Numbered from the stretch's first letter, positions 26,201 through 36,558 are shown. The stretch: DNA of 64,000 nucleotides from Loripinus fragilis (GCA_964019695.1 CAXHUL010000214.1:248001-312000), one strand, 5' to 3'. Notes: generated by a model not told the origin, from the letters alone. Numbers and translations: made by a program.

Positions 26201-29200
26201 CTTTGAAATTTTCACCATTTGTAGACGGCCTCCCGTACTACAAACTGATGCCCGTGTGGGCATGATGAAAATAGTAGTTCGCGAGACGGAAGCGCGTAAA
26301 GCTTCGGGGCGGCAGACTTCCACACCCCGATAACTCGGTATCGAAACATTGTTGCGGGCGGGTGCGCATGGCAATACCTGCGCCTCTGTTGGCCCTATCC
26401 GCGTGCAAAATCTAAAAGCGATCAGAGCCTTAGAAAGCGCGTACAACCGCTATCCCCATTTGCCTTGGGCCCTATGGGAAAACAGGAAATATCATAATTG
26501 CGGTCCGGGGCGCGCGCGCACAATAATTTTCACACCCGAGTAAGCTCTTTTATAGGTCAACATTTTGGAAAAAAAATTGGCTTGCTGCCCACAGCAGGAG
26601 CTGAGAACCATGCATTCGGAGGTTTTCACACCCCACCCACTAATGCCCTCAAAGTTTGAGAAAACGCGACCTTCGCGAAAAGCCCCGGAACCTATTGCAA
26701 AGTGATGAGCAGTGCCCAGGAGCACCTCTCAGTCATTTGCGCAAAATTCCTTCGGCTACAAGTGGCTAAAATAAGGGCGTGAAAATTGTGCCGAAAGCCC
26801 TTTCAGGGGCTATTGCTCGGCACTCGGGGGACGGAAAATTTTACGCAATGCCTCACAATGAAGCACTGGTCGGGGGCTAACTTCTGGCACCAGTTTCGAG
26901 CCCGTCCGTGAAAGTGACCCGCGCAAGTTTTAGGCCGGTTCGGCTACTCTGGCCTAATGGGGCCTAATGGGAAGATCTTCTAATGCTCATAACTTTTTAA
27001 TTTTCCGATGGAACGCTTTGAAATTTTCACCATTTGTAGACGGCCTCCCGTACTACAAACTGATGCCCGTGTGGGCATGATGAAAATAGTAGTTCGCGAG
27101 ACGGAAGCGCGTAAAGCTTCGGGGCGGCAGACTTCCAAACCCCGATAACTCGGTATCGAAACATTGTTGCGGGCGGGTGCGCATGGCAATACCTGCGCCT
27201 CTGTTGGCCCTATCCGCGTGCAAAATCTAAAAGCGATCAGAGCCTTAGAAAGCGCGTACAACCGCTATCCCCATTTGCCTTGGGCCCTATGGGAAAACAG
27301 GAAATATCATAATTGCGGTCCGGGGCGCGCGCGCACAATGATAATTTTCACACCCGAGTAAGCTCTTTTATAGGTCAACATTTTGGAAAAAAAATTGGCT
27401 TGCTGCCCACAGCAGGAGCTGAGAACCATGCATTCGGAGGTTTTCACACCCCACCCACTAATGCCCTCAAAGTTTGAGAAAACGCGACCTTCGCGAAAAG
27501 CCCCGGAACCTATTGCAAAGTGATGAGCAGTGCCCAGGAGCACCTCTCAGTCATTTGCGCAAAATTCCTTCGGCTACAAGTGGCTCAAATAAGGGCGTGA
27601 AAATTGTGCCGAAAGCCCTTTCAGGGGCTATTGCTCGGCACTCGGGGGACGGAAAATTTTACGCAATGCCTCACAATGAAGCACTGGTCGGGGGCTAACT
27701 TCTGGCACCAGTTTCGAGCCCGTCCGTGAAAGTGACCTGCGCAAGTTTTAGGCCGGTTCGGCTACTCTGGCCTAATGGGGCCTAATGGGAAGATCTTCTA
27801 ATGCTCATAACTTTTTAATTTTCCGATGGAACGCTTTGAAATTTTCACCATTTGTAGACGGCCTCCCGTACTACAAACTGATGCCCGTGTGGGCATGATG
27901 AAAATAGTAGTTCGCGAGACGGAAGCGCGTAAAGCTTCGGTGCGGCAGACTTCCACACCCCGATAACTCGGTATCGAAACATTGTTGCGGGCGGGTGCAC
28001 ATGGCAATACCTGCGCCTCTGTTGGCCCTATCCGCGTGCAAAATCTAAAAGCGATCAGAGCCTTAGAAAGCGCGTACAACCGCTATCCCCATTTGCCTTG
28101 GGCCCTATGGGAAAACAGGAAATATCATAATTGCGGTCCGGGGCGCGCGCGCACAATGATAATTTTCACACCCGAGTAAGCTCTTTTATAGGTCAACATT
28201 TTGGAAAAAAAATTGGCTTACTGCCCACAGCAGGAGCTGAGAACCATGCATTCGGAGGTTTTCACACCCCACCCACTAATGCCCTCAAAGTTTGAGAAAA
28301 CGCGACCTTCGCGAAAAGCCCCGGAACCTATTGCAAAGTGATGAGCAGTGCCCAGGAGCACCTCTCAGTCATTTGCGCAAAATTCCTTCGGCTACAAGTG
28401 GCTCAAATAAGGGCGTGAAAATTGTGCCGAAAGCCCTTTCAGGGGCTATTGCTCGGCACTCGGGGGACGGAAAATTTTACGCAATGCCTCACAATGAAGC
28501 ACTGGTCGGGGGCTAACTTCTGGCACCAGTTTCGAGCCCGTCCGTGAAAGTGACCCGTGCAAGTTTTAGGCCGGTTCGGCTACTCTGGCCTAATGGGGCC
28601 TAATGGGAAGATCTTCTAATGCTCATAACTTTTTAATTTTCCGATGGAACGCTTTGAAATTTTCACCATTTGTAGACGGCCTCCCGTACTACAAACTGAT
28701 GCCCGTGTGGGCATGATGAAAATAGTAGTTCGCGAGACGGAAGCGCGTAAAGCTTCGGGGCGGCAGACTTCCACACCCCGATAACTCGGTATCGAAACAT
28801 TGTTGCGGGCGGGTGCGCATGGCAATACCTGCGCCTCTGTTGGCCCTATCCGCGTGCTAAATCTAAAAGCGATCAGAGCCTTAGAAAGCGCGTACAACCG
28901 CTATCCCCATTTGCCTTGGGCCCTATGGGAAAACAGGAAATATCATAATTGCGGTCCGGGGCGCGCGCGCACAATGATAATTTTCACACCCGAGTAAGCT
29001 CTTTTATAGGTCAACATTTTGGAAAAAAAATTGGCTTGCTGCCCACAGCAGGAGCTGAGAACCATGCATTCGGAGGTTTTCACACCCCACCCACTAATGC
29101 CCTCAAAGTTTGAGAAAACGCGACCTTCGCGAAAAGCCCCGGAACCTATTGCAAAGTGATGAGCAGTGCCCAGGAGCACCTCTCAGTCATTTGCGCAAAA

Positions 29201-31252
29201 TTCCTTCGGCTACAAGTGGCTCAAATAAGGGCGTGAAAATTGTGCCGAAAGCCCTTTCAGGGGCTATTGCTCGGCACTCGGGGGACGGAAAATTTTACGC
29301 AATGCCTCACAATGAAGCACTGGTCGGGGGCTAACTTCTGGCACCAGTTTCGAGCCCGTCCGTGAAAGTGACCCGCGCAAGTTTTAGGCCGGTTCGGCTA
29401 CTCTGGCCTAATGGGGCCTAATGGGAAGATCTTCTAATGCTCATAACTTTTTAATTTTCCGATGGAACGCTTTGAAATTTTCACCATTTGTAGACGGCCT
29501 CCCGTACTACAAACTGATGCCCGTGTGGGCATGATGAAAATAGTAGTTCGCGAGACGGAAGCGCGTAAAGCTTCGGGGCGGCAGACTTCCACACCCCGAT
29601 AACTCGGTATCGAAACATTGTTGCGGGCGGGTGCGCATGGCAATACCTGCGCCTCTGTTGGCCCTATCCGCGTGCAAAATCTAAAAGCGATCAGAGCCTT
29701 AGAAAGCGCGTACAACCGCTATCCCCATTTGCCTTGGGCCCTATGGGAAAACAGGAAATATCATAATTGCGGTCCGGGGCGCGCGCGCACAATGATAATT
29801 TTCACACCCGAGTAAGCTCTTTTATAGGTCAACATTTTGGAAAAAAAAATTGGCTTGCTGCCCACAGCAGGAGCTGAGAACCATGCATTCGGAGGTTTTC
29901 ACACCCCACCCACTAATGCCCTCAAAGTTTGAGAAAACGCGACCTTCGCGAAAAGCCCCGGAACCTATTGCAAAGTGATGAGCAGTGCCCAGGAGCACCT
30001 CTCAGTCATTTGCGCAAAATTCCTTCGGCTACAAGTGGCTCAAATAAGGGCGTGAAAATTGTGCCGAAAGCCCTTTCAGGGGCTATTGCTCGGCACTCGG
30101 GGGACGGAAAATTTTACGCAATGCCTCACAATGAAGCACTGGTCGGGGGCTAACTTCTGGCACCAGTTTCGAGCCCGTCCGTGAAAGTGACCCGCGCAAG
30201 TTTTAGGCCGGTTCGGCTACTCTGGCCTAATGGGGCGTAATGGGAAGATCTTCTAATGCTCATAACTTTTTAATTTTCCGATGGAACGCTTTGAAATTTT
30301 CACCATTTGTAGACGGCCTCCCGTACTACAAACTGATGCCCGTGTGGGCATGATGAAAATAGTAGTTCGCGAGACGGAAGCGCGTAAAGCTTCGGGGCGG
30401 CAGACTTCCACACCCCGATAACTCGGTATCGAAACATTGTTGCGGGCGGGTGCGCATGGCAATACCTGCGCCTCTGTTGGCCCTATCCGCGTGCAAAATC
30501 TAAAAGCGATCAGAGCCTTAGAAAGCGCGTACAACCGCTATTCCCATTTGCCTTGGGCCCTATGGGAAAACAGGAAATATCATAATTGCGGTCCGGGGCG
30601 CGCGCGCACAATGATAATTTTCACACCCGAGTAAGCTCTTTTATAGGTCAACATTTTGGAAAAAAAATTGGCTTGCTGCCCACAGCAGGAGCTGAGAACC
30701 ATGCATTCGGAGGTTTTCACACCCCACCCACTAATGCCCTCAAAGTTTGAGAAAACGCGACCTTCGCGAAAAGCCCCGGAACCTATTGCAAAGTGATGAG
30801 CAGTGCCCAGGAGCACCTCTCAGTCATTTGCGCAAAATTCCTTCGGCTACAAGTGGCTCAAATAAGGGCGTGAAAATTGTGCCGAAAGCCCTTTCAGGGG
30901 CTATTGCTCGGCACTCGGGGGACGGAAAATTTTACGCAATGCCTCACAATGAAGCACTGGTCGGGGGCTAACTTCTGGCACCAGTTTCGAGCCCGTCCGT
31001 GAAAGTGACCCGCGCAAGTTTTAGGCCGGTTCGGCTACTCTGGCCTAATGGGGCCTAATGGGAAGATCTTCTAATGCTCATAACTTTTTAATTTTCCGAT
31101 GGAACGCTTTGAAATTTTCACCATTTGTAGACGGCCTCCCGTACTACAAACTGATGCCCGTGTGGGCATGATGAAAATAGTAGTTCGCGAGACGGAAGCG
31201 CGTAAAGCTTCGGGGCGGCAGACTTCCACACCCTGATAACTCGGTATCGAAA

Positions 31253-31261
31253 CATTGTTGC
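31253..31261. repeat. Target-site duplication, left copy (CATTGTTGC)
   Basis: CATTGTTGC belongs to the satellite unit and is repeated perfectly at 45057-45065 on the other side of the insert. Removing the insert plus one copy restores an uninterrupted 818-bp unit. Confidence 0.95.
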
Positions 31262-31271
31262 TAGACTTATA
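31262..31271 (+). repeat. Left terminal inverted repeat (TAGACTTATA)
   Basis: Perfect 10-bp inverted match to 45047-45056. Beyond it the two ends diverge, though both continue with an AGTC...GATG-like stretch, so a longer imperfect repeat is possible. Confidence 0.85.
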
Positions 31272-31273
31272 TC

Positions 31274-31287
31274 AGTCGTAGATGTTG
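31274..31287 (+). repeat. Left subterminal inverted repeat, outer arm
   Basis: AGTCGTAGATGTTG is the perfect reverse complement of CAACATCTACGACT at 31375-31388, about 100 bp further in. Such pairs near a transposon end are candidate transposase-binding sites. That role is inferred. Confidence 0.8.
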
Positions 31288-31374
31288 TAGGACCTATGAA
31301 TCCATACCAACCAATACCATTTCACATCTTATCTTTTGCCGTATTCCAGTCCAGAATTTTAATTTATCTCAGCT

Positions 31375-31388
31375 CAACATCTACGACT
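31375..31388 (-). repeat. Left subterminal inverted repeat, inner arm
   Basis: CAACATCTACGACT is the inverted partner of 31274-31287 (14 of 14). It lies in the untranslated leader region of the helicase gene and mirrors the arrangement at the right end of the element. Confidence 0.8.
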
Positions 31389-31577
31389 TATGAACTCTAC
31401 CAAGCTGGTTGGAGGAATTCTGGTTACTACAGACTTCAAAGCATTTCACAAGTATGTTCCAGCTCCCTAATTTACATAACTTCATCATGGTGCTTAGTAG
31501 ATCAATTAACTTATCTCACTAGCACCAGGTGATTTATTGCTGGCCTCAGACCAGATACAAGATAAGGGTCATAAAAT
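31389..31577. other. Helicase 5' flank without a recognised gene
   Basis: AT-rich sequence between the subterminal repeat and the TATA-like motif. An open frame of 78 codons overlaps it (31296-31532), but it resembles nothing I know and spans the transposon's terminal control region, so I do not call it a gene. Confidence 0.5.
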
Positions 31578-31585
31578 TATATAAG
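31578..31585 (+). promoter_or_regulatory. TATA-like box for the helicase gene
   Basis: TATATAAG lies 82 bp before the proposed helicase ATG at 31667, which would put a transcription start near 31610 and give a short leader. The motif is common in AT-rich DNA, so this rests on position as much as on sequence. Confidence 0.4.
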
Positions 31586-31666
31586 CTCCCTACTATTAGC
31601 AGACTGTGTTTGTGTCTTGAGGAATACTTTGTCTTGATTGTTTTAAACCCTTGCTCTGTTATCAAA

Positions 31667-32120
31667 ATGGACGATGCTATATTGTATGGACTTGAAAAGT
31701 TGAAATTCACAGAGTTGCGTCCAAATCAAAGAAATGTTATCGAGGGATATGCTAGTGGAAAAGATGTGTTTTTTTGCTCTCCAACTGGCAGTGGGAAATC
31801 ACTTACTTTTGAAATTGCTCCTTTTGTATTGAGCTATTTGAAAGACAAAACCGCATTGCCTAGTGTGTGTTGTATTGTTGTTTCCCCTTTGTTTCATTGA
31901 TGAGAACTCAAGAGAAAAAGATGCATTCTCTAGGAATAAGAAGTGTGTACCTGTCGGAGGAAGATTTAAGTCTCCATGACATTGAAAAGGGACATTATGA
32001 TATCTTGTTGTCCAGCCCAGAGACTATTTTGGGCAAGTACAGGAATACAGTTGCTGCTTTGGCAAAGGAGAATTTACTTGGGGCAATATTCATAGATGAA
32101 GCTCATTGTATTCGGAAGTT
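31667..32120 (+). CDS. Helicase exon 1 (N-terminal RecA-like lobe, contains frameshift)
   Basis: This exon encodes the Q-motif-like LRPNQ, Walker A GSGKS and the DEAH box. The frame is open from the ATG to a TGA at 31898-31900, breaking in the middle of motif Ia. The neighbouring frame continues with SLMRTQ and runs on to DEAH without interruption. Loss of one base around 31888-31892 explains this, since the exon then has the right length to splice in phase 2 to exon 2. The exon ends at the GTAAGT donor at 32121. Confidence 0.85.
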
Positions 32121-32139
32121 GTAAGTATCACATCAATGT

Positions 32140-32341
32140 TTTTTGATTTGTTTGATTTGATACTTTACGTCTCAACAACAATCGATCAGTTATAAAGGGA
32201 CGGGTCTTCCTGGGTTGAACCAGTACTAATCCAGGATTAATGTTCTTGCCCAAGGACACAACGCAGTGACGCCGGTGAGGCTCGAACCCGCGGCCCCTCG
32301 GTCTCTAGTCAAGCACTCTACCACTGAGCCACTGTGCTCCC
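32140..32341 (-). repeat. tRNA-derived SINE, minus strand
   Basis: Read on the minus strand it starts with the tRNA-like head GGGAGCACAGTGGCTCAGTG (A box), continues through a B box GGTTCGAGCCTCAC, a shared body and an AAATCAAACAAATC-type tail. It is flanked by an 11-bp near-duplication (CACATCAATGT at 32129, CACATTAATGT at 32345), one mismatch, so it is probably an older insertion. Confidence 0.85.
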
Positions 32342-32605
32342 ATACACATTAATGTAATTAGTTATCCATTAAAGTGCTGAAAACGCCGTTAGCTTATGTC
32401 ACCAGCTGCATTCGGTTCACATGAAACAAGAGCAGCCTGATCTTGGTCTACAGTGTTTAACTTCTAAAACATTTCAGCAGACTACAAAAACATGTGATTT
32501 GCGCTTCAATCCTTAAATCCTTAAAGCGCCCATCATGACAGCAGCAGACCATATATTTTTGTGACATCTTTCTTAATTCAGAAAAAAATAAGATATGATA
32601 TTTCA

Positions 32606-32793
32606 TTTGTTTTGTTTGATTTGATTCTTTACGTCCAATCAACAATCTTTCAGTTATAAAGGAACGGGTCATCCTAGGTTGAACCAGTACTAAGCTAGGA
32701 GTAATGTTCTTGCTCAAGGACATATGTTGTGACGTCGGTGATGCTCGAACCCGCAGCCCTTCGGACTCGAGTAAAGCACCCTACCACTGAGCC
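32606..32793 (-). repeat. tRNA-derived SINE, minus strand, head truncated
   Basis: Same family as the copy at 32140. The B box and body are present, but the 5' head stops after the A-box GGCTCAGTGG and lacks the first ten or so bases. Its sequence is more diverged, and I see no convincing target duplication. Confidence 0.75.
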
Positions 32794-32968
32794 TTTCTTA
32801 TGTAAACCAAAGGTCGGTACTTTGAGTTAAGGGATGTTTGAGCATCCTTCAGATATATATTTGAAAATGTACAAAAGTAGATTTGAAATCGATCTGAGAA
32901 TGCCGCCAGCTTGATTCATCTGCTGCAGACTTTGTCAATTATTATTTTACTAACGTAAATATGGGGGC

Positions 32969-33032
32969 AAACAGTGGGGACCCAGATCAGAATGCTTCTA
33001 CATAAGCAATATGATCTGGGTCTGCACTGTTT
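32969..33032. repeat. Short hairpin/MITE-like element (GACCCAGATCA arms)
   Basis: The 21-bp arms at 32969-32989 and 33012-33032 pair with two mismatches around a 22-bp loop. The arm begins AAACAGTG and contains GACCCAGATCA. Related half-sites (GATCTGG...CACTGTTT) turn up elsewhere in the insert (34015, 35140, 40125, 43605), so this is a dispersed repeat family. Confidence 0.7.
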
Positions 33033-33419
33033 ATCGAAAAGGCCTCTTAAATTATCTACAAATGACAGAAGCAGACGACTTTCGGCACTTAAAGGATAAT
33101 ATACCAAATCACAACAAAACCTGCAAGTTCAACAAAAATAAAGTTCAATCTAAATCAAATTTACGAATACTAAACTAAAATATTAAATACTTAAGTTTAG
33201 ACTTTATATTCATATTATCTATATACTCAAATCTGCTTTGCCATGCTGATTTATTCCATATATGTTGATAAAATATGAATATTTTGTATTTTAAGGGTTA
33301 TCAGTTCAAATTGCTATAAAATGATTAGACTGGCATCAGTCCACTAAACCTATATAATTACATTTAATTATATTTAACTATGAAAAAATAATCATCTTAT
33401 AAAAAATCTATCCTCTCTG

Positions 33420-33636
33420 ATAGTCAAATTTAGGGAGCGCAGTGGCTCAGTGGTAGAGTGTTTGACTCGAGACCGAGGGGCTGCAAGTTCGAGCCTCACC
33501 AATGTCCTTGAGAAAGACACATTTATCATAGCTTAGTACTGGTTCTACCAGGGAAGACCCGTCCCTGTTTAACTGAAAGATTTTTGATGGGACGTAAAGT
33601 ATCAAACCAAACAAACAAACAAAATAGTCAAATTTA
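33420..33636 (+). repeat. tRNA-derived SINE with 13-bp target duplication
   Basis: The body runs from 33433 to 33623: GGGAGCGCAGTGGCTCAGTG head with A box, a B box GTTCGAGCCTCAC, a body shortened by a deletion, and a CAAACAAACAAACAAAA tail. ATAGTCAAATTTA flanks it perfectly on both sides (33420-33432 and 33624-33636), the hallmark of LINE-assisted insertion. Confidence 0.92.
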
Positions 33637-33659
33637 GTGTCCAAGCCAAGAACTACTCC

Positions 33660-33863
33660 AAGTAAAGTTTGTTTGATTTGATTCTTTATGTCCCATCAAC
33701 AATCTTTCAGTTAAATAGGGACGGGTCATCCTGGGTTGAACCAGGATAAATGTGTCTTGCTCAAGGACCACAACTTAGTGAAACCAGTGAGTTTTGAACC
33801 CGCGGCTTCTCGGTCTCGAGTCAAGCACTCTACCACTGAGCCACTGCGCTCCCAAGTAAAGTT
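33660..33863 (-). repeat. tRNA-derived SINE, minus strand, with target duplication
   Basis: The body runs from 33670 to 33853 in reverse orientation with clear A and B boxes. The direct flank AAGTAAAGTT is perfect on both sides (33660-33669 and 33854-33863). It lies only 24 bp from the previous plus-strand copy, giving an inverted SINE pair. Confidence 0.92.
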
Positions 33864-34011
33864 AATAAATTGCTATCTTAGAGAGATTATCCGATTTACT
33901 ACAAAAAATGGCATCAGAGACTGGGGCCAGCTATAAAATGATGTTCTTTGGTGTCTGAATAATGTGTTTTAGTATGCAAAGCAGACCCTGAAAAGATTAG
34001 GAATTTGTGAC

Positions 34012-34273
34012 ATTTCATCTGGGTCTTCACTGTTTGCCAAAGTACATGTTCTCCGGTTTCCAGAATGAAAATGGCTGAGAAACCAAGTTTCTCTTTGGCA
34101 TATTTCCCTAGAAAATCGAAAAAGAAAATCGCAGTGTGTAAAATTTTATCCACCTTGACAGTGTACTTCTTGATCAAATCCGGCTGTTCATGAGAAACAC
34201 TTATTACTCGAAACTTTTCATTCTGGATACTGGTAGTAGGTACTTTGGCAAACAGTGAAGACAAAGATGAAAT
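34012..34273. repeat. MITE-like element with about 60-bp inverted arms
   Basis: The arm at 34012-34071 is matched in reverse complement at 34214-34273, strongest over GTCTTCACTGTTTGCCAAAG. A roughly 140-bp unrelated spacer separates them. An open frame of 131 codons on the minus strand overlaps it and is therefore repeat-derived, not a gene. Confidence 0.75.
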
Positions 34274-34592
34274 AATATCTCTAAAGCAGCATTTCATCAA
34301 GATCTGCACTGTTTATGAAGATAATACATGTAACATTCTTCAGGAAAAGTACTTTATTTTACATGTAATTTTAACGAGCAGCCCCTAATGTACCGATAAG
34401 TACGAGATGGTGTATCCATAAGCACCACAAAATTTGCAGTCTTAACCCTTTCCCTCATGAATATTCATGCTAAGCTCCACCCACTCTGAATAATTATATA
34501 GATTAACTTTCACATTTGTACATGGAACCTAGCACTTACTTGTCAGGCTCAATAGGTTAGAATCAGATATAATTATTCGTACTTTCATAAAG

Positions 34593-34655
34593 AAACAGAG
34601 TAGACCCAGGTCAGGCAGTGATTGAGGAGCTGCCTGATCAGGGTATAATCTGTTT
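34593..34655. repeat. Short hairpin repeat (CAGGCAG...CTGCCTG)
   Basis: The 26-bp arms at 34593-34618 and 34630-34655 pair at 22 positions around an 11-bp loop. The AAACAGAGTAGACCCAGG arm relates it to the hairpin at 32969. Confidence 0.7.
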
Positions 34656-34799
34656 GCAAAAGTCTTCTGACTGACCCATGTAGCTAGAACTTGATTTGTA
34701 GTGATAGAAAACTCATTTGTGATCAGTTAAGGCTCAGGTTAGCTTGTATATCTGCACAGTCTTGCGAGCCTTTATTGTGCACACAAAGTTAAACAGATC

Positions 34800-35023
34800 A
34801 AAATACCATGTAGGGAGCGCAGTGGCTCAGTGGTAGAGTGCTTGACTCGAGACCGAAGGGCCGCGGGTTCGAGCCTCACCGGCGTCACTGCGTTGTGGTC
34901 CTTGAGCAAGACACATTTATCCTAGCTTAGTACTGGTTCAACCCAGGAAGACCCGTCCCGCATAACTGAAAGATTGTTGAGTGGACCTAAAGAATCAAAT
35001 CAAACAAAACAAAAATACCATGT
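34800..35023 (+). repeat. tRNA-derived SINE with 12-bp target duplication
   Basis: This is the fullest copy in the window: head GGGAGCGCAGTGGCTCAGTG, B box GGGTTCGAGCCTCACC, complete body and a CAAATCAAACAAAACAAA tail. It is flanked by perfect AAAATACCATGT at 34800-34811 and 35012-35023, so it is probably the youngest SINE here. Confidence 0.93.
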
Positions 35024-35504
35024 TGGATATCTTATGCAGTATGCTATATCCAACCAATTCTCTACTGAACTTTTTAACAGAATGATTTATTTTATTTATA
35101 TTAGCAGTACTTGAGAATCACAGTTGGATCATGCCACCTGATCTGGATCTACACTGTTTTCAAATTAGTACTTTTACATGTTTTTGTTGTCGTCTGCTGA
35201 CTTTTTTTTCAAATAACGATTTCAGACACACATCTTGTCAAACATATATGCTAATTGAATATGTTCAATTTTTCAATTAGTGATATATAAGGTGAATAAG
35301 CAAGTTCGTTATGATCACTTGCTATTTTAGCAAGCGGTTAAAATTCTAAAATTTGATCCCTGAACCATGTCATATCAAATCAGACTGTACTGTCGAAAAA
35401 ATGGTAGAGGATTAAATTGTCCAAGCTTAAAACTTAAGAGATCATTGTATGTAGTGTTGGTCCGCCTGAGCTTTTATTTAACAAAATCTGCATGATTTTT
35501 GCAG

Positions 35505-36558
35505 TGGCCAGAAGTCAACAGCAACCAATAGGCCAGCTTTCAGGCCCTTCTATGGGAAATTGGGCGAACTGCGATCACTAGCTGGACCTGATACACCAGT
35601 GATTGCCCTAACAGCTACTGCTTCAATAGAGACACAGGCCATTATAAAGAAGACTTTGTGCTTGACTGACTGCTTAGATGTAATAATTTCGCCAAACAAG
35701 CCGAATATGAAGTATACAGTGCATTTTTGTGACAGTGATGATGTTCGCCTTAACTTTTCATGGCTAATACAATTACTGAATGAAAAAGGGATTGAAACAC
35801 CTCGAATGATAATTTTCTTCCGGAAGGTAGAGCACATGTCAACGGTTTACAAACATGTTGTTTATGAACTGAGAAATTCAAGCGAAAGTAAACAGCAGTT
35901 AGATGAAAATATCAAACTCATTGACATGTTTCATATGAAAACTACAGACAGTGTAAAGGAATCAATTTGTAAATCCTACCATGACCAGTTTGGGTCTCTC
36001 AGAGTTGTCCTCTGTACTACCTCTTTCAGCATGGGACTTGATGTTAAAGGTGTTAATTCAGTGGTACATTATGGCCTTGCTAATGACTTAGAAGACTACA
36101 TACAGGAAACAGGAAGAGCCGGGCGCAACCCAAACGATAAATGCCATGCTATACTGATGAAGTACAAAAGGTGTACGAGCAGCAAAAATATATCAGCAGA
36201 TATGAAAAAATATGTTACATCAATTACATGTAGAAGAAAACAAATTTTGAAGCCATTTATTACTGGACTTGACACAGATTCTGTCTCTTCAACTATCAGT
36301 CATGACTGCTGTGATATATGCACAAAATCATGTAAATGCTTATGCAACTGTGATGATGTATGTGGATGTACCGTTTTGTGTTCTGTAAAATTAAGTACCA
36401 TATCTGAATATATGGAAAAAGCTAAACAAACACATAATTCTTCCTCATCATCAAGTGAAGGTGACAGTACGAGTATAGACTTTCTGACTGATTCCGATTT
36501 TGAAGGCTACATCTCCAAAAAACCACAAGTTATGAGTTCTGACGATTTGTCAGAGTAG
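35505..36558 (+). CDS. Helicase exon 2 (motifs III-VI and zinc module)
   Basis: Open from the TTTTTGCAG acceptor to the TAG at 36556. It begins with the FRPFYGKLGEL region typical of RecQ, then ALTATAS, the second RecA-like lobe with FSMGLDVKGVN and the arginine-finger motif QETGRAGR. After that comes CRRKQIL followed by CCDICTKSCKCLCNC, more cysteines than the four needed for a RecQ zinc site. The last 45 residues are Ser/Asp/Glu-rich and probably disordered. No lesion is visible in this exon. Confidence 0.9.

Larger units (their letters stand above)
1..31261. repeat. Left satellite array, 818-bp tandem unit, about 38 copies
   Basis: The sequence starting at base 1 recurs at 819, 1637 and so on with period 818, always in the same orientation and with very few substitutions per unit. 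The array reaches the window edge on the left and stops abruptly at 31261 where the transposon begins. The unit is GC- and CpG-rich compared with the insert. I recognise no rRNA, snRNA, tRNA or histone sequence in it. Length departures are few: one extra G near 9180, one A fewer near 13490, three bases missing near 26524 and one extra A near 29845. High identity with local sharing of variants is what unequal crossing-over or gene conversion produces. Function is unknown; a heterochromatic satellite is the simplest reading. Confidence 0.97.
32121..35504 (+). other. Helicase intron (3,384 bp), loaded with SINEs
   Basis: It is bounded by GTAAGT at 32121 and TTTTTGCAG ending at 35504, and joining across it restores the RecQ sequence around the conserved aromatic/FRP region. 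It holds five tRNA-derived SINEs in both orientations and three inverted-repeat elements (near 32969, 34012 and 34593), annotated separately. The rest (notably 33040-33420 and 35024-35490) is AT-rich sequence in which I see no gene. Confidence 0.85.
31667..36558 (+). pseudogene. RecQ-like SF2 DNA helicase of the transposon (two exons, frameshifted)
   Basis: The gene joins exon 31667-32120 to exon 35505-36558 across a 3,384-bp intron with GTAAGT donor and TTTTTGCAG acceptor. It would give about 502 residues if the exon 1 frameshift near 31890 were absent. Motifs in order: LRPNQ (about 18-21), Walker A TGSGKS (40-45), VVSPL/SLM motif Ia (71-79), DEAH (144-147), ALTATAS motif III (about 185-191), motif IV (253-259), FSMGLDVKGVN motif V (326-336), QETGRAGR motif VI (352-359), then a RecQ-type cysteine zinc module (394-430) and a Ser/Asp-rich tail. 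It lacks the winged-helix and HRDC regions of long RecQ proteins. The expected role is ATP-driven 3'-5' unwinding in the nucleus during transposition; that role is inferred. The start ATG has a good context (A at -3, G at +4). It ends 88 bp from the convergent transposase gene. Confidence 0.85.

Noticed and set aside
1..31261. Could the tandem array be a CRISPR, rDNA or 5S cluster?
   Set aside because: The unit is 818 bp with no spacer/repeat alternation, and I recognise no rRNA or 5S sequence on either strand.
33447..33936. Open frames of about 65 codons on both strands
   Set aside because: They are translations of SINE sequence (tRNA-like head and body), not genes.
33914..34309. 131-codon minus-strand open frame
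   Set aside because: Lies across the inverted-repeat element at 34012-34273, inside the helicase intron; no recognisable domain.
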